Shown here piece by piece: positions 59,940 through 64,000 of a DNA stretch of 64,000 nt. Positions within the stretch are counted from its first letter, which is position 1, and each line of letters begins with the position of its first letter. The notes under the pieces were generated by a model. The model worked only from the letters and a program-made list of their open reading frames with translations, did no database searches and was not told the DNA's origin. The position numbers and the translations under genes are program-made. Source of the stretch: Polynucleobacter sp. MG-27-Goln-C1 (lineage in GTDB: Bacteria; Pseudomonadota; Gammaproteobacteria; Burkholderiales; Burkholderiaceae); contig NZ_JACVPM010000002.1 in the NCBI RefSeq assembly GCF_018881905.1, positions 62,001 through 126,000 on the forward strand, read 5' to 3'.

Positions 59940-62768
59940 TTAGTGTGCTTCTTCCCAATTATCGCCAATCCCAATACCAACTACCAAAGGAACCTTGAGT
60001 TCCGCCACCTTGCACATTAAGTCCGGTAGCTTAGCCTGCAAGAGCTCCAGCTCATCCAAGGGTACGTCAAACACCAACTCATCATGCACCTGGAGCAGCA
60101 TACGGGTCTTAAGCTGCTCCTTTTCTAGCCAGTTTTCGACGGCAACCATAGCTAACTTAATAAGGTCGGCTGCCGTTCCTTGCATTGGTGCATTGATCGC
60201 AGCACGCTCTGCGCCTTGGCGGCGAGGGCCATTGGAACCCTTAATTTCTGGCAACCATAGACGTCTGCCAAATACCGTTTCGACATAGCCATTCTCCCTG
60301 GCCTCCAAGCGAGTACGTTCCATATATTGAGCAACCCCTGGATAGCGATCAAAGTACTTAGCAATGTAATTTTGAGCCGCTGAACGCTCAATACCCAAGG
60401 TACCCGCCAAGCCAAAAGCACTCATGCCATAGATCAAGCCAAAGTTAATCACTTTGGCATAACGGCGCTGCTCTGAAGTAACGCCCTCCAACGGCACTCC
60501 AAAAATCTCCGCTGCTGTAGCTTGGTGCACATCTTTACCAGCAGCAAAAGCAGCCAGCAAGTTTTCGTCTTCGGCAATGTGCGCCATGATGCGTAATTCA
60601 ATTTGTGAGTAGTCGGCTGAGAGCAACTTACATCCTTCAGCTGGAATAAACGCCTCCCGAATACGACGACCTTCTTCCGTACGCACAGGAATATTTTGCA
60701 AGTTCGGATCACTAGAAGCCAAGCGCCCCGTCACTGCAGTCGCCTGAGAAAAGCTGGTGTGCACTCGACCCGTCTTAGGGTCAGCCATGCGTGGCAGCTT
60801 CTCAATATAAGTCGACATCAATTTAGCGAGACTGCGGTAATCCAAAATACGGGCAGGCAAGGGATAGTCTTCAGCCAGCTTTTGCAAAACTTCTTCATCA
60901 GTCGATGGTGCGCCCGATGGCGTTTTTTTAATTACCGGGAGTTCTAGCTGACCAAACAAAATTTCTGCAATCTGTTTGGGAGACTGAATATTGAAAGGTT
61001 GTCCTGCAAGCTTATGAATCTCACTCTCCAAAGCCAGCAAACGTTTGCCAACCTCTTGACCCTGCTTAGACAGTAGTCCTGAATCAATCCGAATCCCATT
61101 ACGCTCCATGATGCCAAGGACACGCATTGCTGGCATCTCAATATTTTCATAAACATACAGCAGGCCTGGGCTCTCCTGGATTTGCGGCCACAGAGCTAAA
61201 TGCAGACGTAAGGTAATGTCAGCATCTTCCGCGGCGTAATCTGTTGCGATCTTCAGATCGACTTGATCAAAACCAATCTGATGCACACCTTTCCCGCACA
61301 CCTCTTCATACTTAATGGTCTTCATACCGAGATGTCGCTCGGCCAAGTTATCCATGTTGTGTGGCATATGTGATTCAAGTACGTAAGACTCCAGCATGGT
61401 GTCAAACGCAATGCCTTGCAAAGTAATGTCGTAGTTCGCAAAGATATGGCTGTCGTACTTGAGGTTCTGACCCACCTTCAGATGCGAAGTGCCTTCTAAC
61501 CAAGGCTTCATGCGCGCCAAGACTAATTCGCGACTGAGCTGAGTTTCTCCATTACGGTGCGCTACTGGGATGTAGCAGGCCTCTCCAGGAGTAACGCAAA
61601 GCGAGATACCTACTAGCTCTGCAGCCAGCGCATCTAGGCTAGTAGTCTCAGTATCCACCGCCGTAAGGTCAGCGCCTTCAATTTTTTTAATCCAGCGATC
61701 TAATGCTGCTTCATCGATAACACATTCATAGTGTTTTGCAATCGCACCCTGCAGATCCGTTGTTTCTTGCGATAAGGCGGTAGTTGCTTCTGTAGCAGTG
61801 GGACCAAACTTCTTGGATACAGCCTTTACATTTTCTTCAGCAGTATTTTTGAAGGGACTACCAGCCAAATCAAAACCACTAGCAGCTTCAGGAGCTGCTC
61901 CACCCAATTGTTTCTCTACATCACGCAACCACGTCTTAAAGGCGTAGCGTTCAAATAACTCTCTCAAGAGGGGTGCATCTTCTGGTTTTGCATGTAGATC
62001 ATCTAGACCTGGAAGATGTGGAGATAAATCACAATCCGTTTTGACGGTAATGAGTTGACGTGCCTGTGGGAGCCACTCCAAACTATTACGCAGGTTCTCG
62101 CCAACAACGCCTTTTACTTGATCGGCATTCGCCATCAAATTATCTAAATCACCAAACTCAGCCAACCATTTATTTGCTGTTTTAGGACCAGCCTTCGGAA
62201 CACCAGGTACGTTATCGACCGTGTCACCAATAATGGAAAGGTAATCCACGATGCGCTCGGGAGGTACGCCAAATTTAGCAATCACTCCATCAATGTCCAA
62301 TTTTTCATCAGTCATCGTATTAATCAAAGTGACGGATGCATTCACCAGCTGAGCTAAATCTTTATCGCCAGTAGAAATAATGGTTTCCCAGCCAGCTTGG
62401 GTAGCTTGGCAAGCCAAGGTGCCAATCACGTCGTCAGCCTCAACCCCCGAAACCATCAACACCGGCCAGCCCAAGGCCTTCACCATGGCATGGATCGGCT
62501 CAATCTGTTTGACTAAATCCTCCGGCATGGGGGAGCGGTGCGCCTTGTACTCGGAGTACATTTCATCCCGGAAAGTCTTGCCTTTGGCATCAAAAACACA
62601 GGCAATATGGTCAGCCTTGAGTTCCGAGCGAGCTCGGCGCATCATATTAACCATCCCATAGATTGCCCCAGTTGGGTCGCCTGCCCCATTTCTGAGGTCT
62701 GGCATGGCATGAAAGGCGCGATAGAGGTAGCTAGAGCCGTCTACCAACAAGAGTCTATGTTTAGTCAT
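59940..62768 (-). CDS. polA: DNA polymerase I
   Basis: ATG 62768 (MTKHRLLLVDGSSYLYRAFH) is the family start, giving 942 residues. Three domains follow: the 5'-3' flap exonuclease (about 1-290, with VFDAKGKTFRDEMY and ISTGDKDLAQLV), a 3'-5' proofreading domain with AVDTETTSLDA intact, and the polymerase with motif A LLSADYSQIELRIMAHIAE, motif B AKVINFGLIYGMSAFGLAG and motif C LLQVHDELVFDVP. All catalytic residues are present. It is divergent from the DUF2782 gene. Confidence 0.96.
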   Translation of the reverse strand: MTKHRLLLVDGSSYLYRAFHAMPDLRNGAGDPTGAIYGMVNMMRRARSELKADHIACVFDAKGKTFRDEMYSEYKAHRSPMPEDLVKQIEPIHAMVKALGWPVLMVSGVEADDVIGTLACQATQAGWETIISTGDKDLAQLVNASVTLINTMTDEKLDIDGVIAKFGVPPERIVDYLSIIGDTVDNVPGVPKAGPKTANKWLAEFGDLDNLMANADQVKGVVGENLRNSLEWLPQARQLITVKTDCDLSPHLPGLDDLHAKPEDAPLLRELFERYAFKTWLRDVEKQLGGAAPEAASGFDLAGSPFKNTAEENVKAVSKKFGPTATEATTALSQETTDLQGAIAKHYECVIDEAALDRWIKKIEGADLTAVDTETTSLDALAAELVGISLCVTPGEACYIPVAHRNGETQLSRELVLARMKPWLEGTSHLKVGQNLKYDSHIFANYDITLQGIAFDTMLESYVLESHMPHNMDNLAERHLGMKTIKYEEVCGKGVHQIGFDQVDLKIATDYAAEDADITLRLHLALWPQIQESPGLLYVYENIEMPAMRVLGIMERNGIRIDSGLLSKQGQEVGKRLLALESEIHKLAGQPFNIQSPKQIAEILFGQLELPVIKKTPSGAPSTDEEVLQKLAEDYPLPARILDYRSLAKLMSTYIEKLPRMADPKTGRVHTSFSQATAVTGRLASSDPNLQNIPVRTEEGRRIREAFIPAEGCKLLSADYSQIELRIMAHIAEDENLLAAFAAGKDVHQATAAEIFGVPLEGVTSEQRRYAKVINFGLIYGMSAFGLAGTLGIERSAAQNYIAKYFDRYPGVAQYMERTRLEARENGYVETVFGRRLWLPEIKGSNGPRRQGAERAAINAPMQGTAADLIKLAMVAVENWLEKEQLKTRMLLQVHDELVFDVPLDELELLQAKLPDLMCKVAELKVPLVVGIGIGDNWEEAH

Positions 62769-62849
62769 ACCGCAATCGTACAATCTAGTTGCTAACTGCC
62801 TACAGATCAGGTTCAAATCCCCCTGAAAAGAGGCCTAAAAAGGTGAAAA

Positions 62850-63257
62850 ATGATGCACGCTCTAACTAACTTACTCCACTCTTCTTTGAGCCAAGCCCTT
62901 GTTATTACAAGCTTTTTAGTGGCTTTTGCCTCTTTTGGCCTCAATTTTGCACATGCCCAAAATAATTCTCAAGCGCTGAGCCCATCCGAGCTACAGCGCA
63001 TTAATAATCAGCCTTTGGCACCAGCAGTCAACGCATCACAAGTGACAAATGCACCTGAAGGTCGTAAACCGAGCTTTCAGCACAAAGAAGCTACGGGCAC
63101 AGAAGTTACCGAATACAAGGATGCCAATTCACCTACGCAAGTGGATGTGAAGACGCGCTACACCAGCTATGAAATGGCGCCTCCAACAACAGTGATGCCT
63201 GGCGTACCAAAAGAAACTGATCTGATCAGCGTACCGAGCATCAGTATCCCTTTTTAA
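62850..63257 (+). CDS. DUF2782-family periplasmic protein
   Basis: The 135-residue precursor (ATG at 62850, with another at 62853) has a signal peptide ending AHAQ (about residue 37). The mature part is small and proline/serine-rich; EATGTEVTEYKDANSPTQVDVKT resembles the conserved core of DUF2782 proteins. These are usually found between polA and thrB in betaproteobacteria, as here. The function is unknown. Nine bases separate its stop from thrB. Confidence 0.75.
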   Translation: MMHALTNLLHSSLSQALVITSFLVAFASFGLNFAHAQNNSQALSPSELQRINNQPLAPAVNASQVTNAPEGRKPSFQHKEATGTEVTEYKDANSPTQVDVKTRYTSYEMAPPTTVMPGVPKETDLISVPSISIPF

Positions 63258-63266
63258 TTTCTAGTT

Positions 63267-64000
63267 ATGGCCGTCTTCACCCCTATTGAATTAAGTGATA
63301 TCTCCGCTTGGATCTCAAATGATTTTGATATTGGGCAGGCCATCGATATTCGCGGCATTCATGGTGGTATTGAGAACTCCAATTTTTTTCTCGACACCGA
63401 GAAAGATGGCAAGAAACAAGAATATGTTCTGACTATTTTCGAAAGACTTTCAGCAGAGCAACTTCCGTACTACTTAGAGCTAATGCGCCACTTGGCTGAC
63501 AAGGGGATTGCAGTACCTAAGCCTCTTGAAAACAAACAGGGGCAAATTCTATTTACTCTTAAAGATAAGCCAGCAGCGATTGTGAGTAAGCTTCCAGGTC
63601 TCTCTAGACTGGTGCCCGAAGCAAAGCATTGCGCATTGGTTGGTGAGAACTTGGCAAAGATGCATTTGGCCAGCAGTGACTTTAAGCACACCCAAGAAAA
63701 TCTACGCAGCCTGTCTTGGTGGCAAAAAACTGTTCCGCAAGTCTTATCCCACCTGAGCGATGCACAAAAAGAATTACTCACAACTGAGCTTGCCACTCAA
63801 GAGCAGTTCTTTGCCTCTGCTGCTTATGCATCGCTGCCGCAAGGGGCAAGCCATTGCGACCTCTTTAGAGATAACGTACTGTTTGACCCTCAGGGTGCAA
63901 GTGACAGTTCTCAAGACCAGCTGGGTGGCTTCTTCGACTTTTATTTCGCTGGAACAGACAAGTGGTTGTTTGATTTAGCGGTGACAGCAAATGATTGGTG
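63267..64000 (+). CDS. thrB: Homoserine kinase, cut by the window end
   Basis: From ATG 63267 the frame runs open to the end of the window (244 complete codons). It is the choline/aminoglycoside kinase-like ThrB of proteobacteria: DIRGIHGGIENSNFFL, YVLTIFERLSAEQLPYYLELM, and the catalytic loop SHCDLFRDNVLF followed by GGFFDFYFAGTDKWLFDLAVTANDW. It phosphorylates homoserine for threonine synthesis. About 80-90 C-terminal residues lie beyond the window. Confidence 0.93.
   Translation, partial: MAVFTPIELSDISAWISNDFDIGQAIDIRGIHGGIENSNFFLDTEKDGKKQEYVLTIFERLSAEQLPYYLELMRHLADKGIAVPKPLENKQGQILFTLKDKPAAIVSKLPGLSRLVPEAKHCALVGENLAKMHLASSDFKHTQENLRSLSWWQKTVPQVLSHLSDAQKELLTTELATQEQFFASAAYASLPQGASHCDLFRDNVLFDPQGASDSSQDQLGGFFDFYFAGTDKWLFDLAVTANDW

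Noticed and set aside
1-64000. CRISPR array, insertion sequence or rRNA operon
   Set aside because: No regular direct repeats with spacers, transposase frames or rRNA-like stretches were seen. The recurrent CCACC-CGAA-GGTGG hairpins are ordinary terminators at gene ends.

Overview
The gene set points to a betaproteobacterium of the family Burkholderiaceae, most likely Polynucleobacter or a close relative. This is inferred from three things: the macromolecular-synthesis order rpsU-yqeY-dnaG-rpoD-tRNA, an RpoD with a long Ala/Lys/Pro N-terminus, and the blocks xseB-ispA-dxs-folE2 and polA-DUF2782-thrB. Base composition is moderate and coding is dense. I see no integrase, transposase, phage gene or CRISPR array.

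Layout. 0-7.3 kb: a mixed block with a histidine phosphatase, DUF2237, a DASH-type cryptochrome with a DUF2256 mini-protein, an HDAC-like deacetylase, a SYLF lipoprotein, an outer-membrane transporter, a K+ channel-like protein and a spermidine-synthase-like enzyme. 7.3-37 kb: an accessory envelope region. It holds two paralogous 7TMR-DISM histidine kinase/OmpR-type regulator pairs, five secreted Ntn (choloylglycine-hydrolase-like) amidases, two secreted YtcJ-like amidohydrolases, a secreted lipase, a patatin lipoprotein, several outer-membrane barrels, two channel-like proteins with degenerate filters, and a pqiAABC lipid-transport operon. Several of these genes share an upstream motif (ATGAAA-N6-GTAAG or tandem TTGTARG units) about 60-100 bases before the start, so they may form a regulon of the two DISM systems. 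37-38.1 kb: two decaying genes, one a flavin-oxidoreductase-type gene with a frameshifting internal deletion and one with two in-frame TAG codons. 38.2-45.3 kb: DUF427, an ergothioneine operon (egtD-egtB-PLP lyase-dsbA-like), a nitroreductase, an alpha/beta hydrolase and an orphan lipoprotein, bracketed by eroded copies of the tRNA-Ile2 3' end and terminator. 45.3-64 kb: conserved housekeeping genes (tRNA-rpoD-dnaG-yqeY-rpsU, tsaD, folE2, dxs, ispA, xseB, a Rieske oxygenase, a sulfurtransferase, a ZIP transporter, a dienelactone hydrolase, polA, DUF2782 and the start of thrB, cut by the window end).

Working together: the DISM kinases would sense an envelope or extracellular ligand. Their regulators would then switch on exported amide- and ester-cleaving enzymes together with outer-membrane barrels and channel-like proteins that could move the products. 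That is inference from gene content and shared promoter motifs. The substrates are not visible in the sequence.
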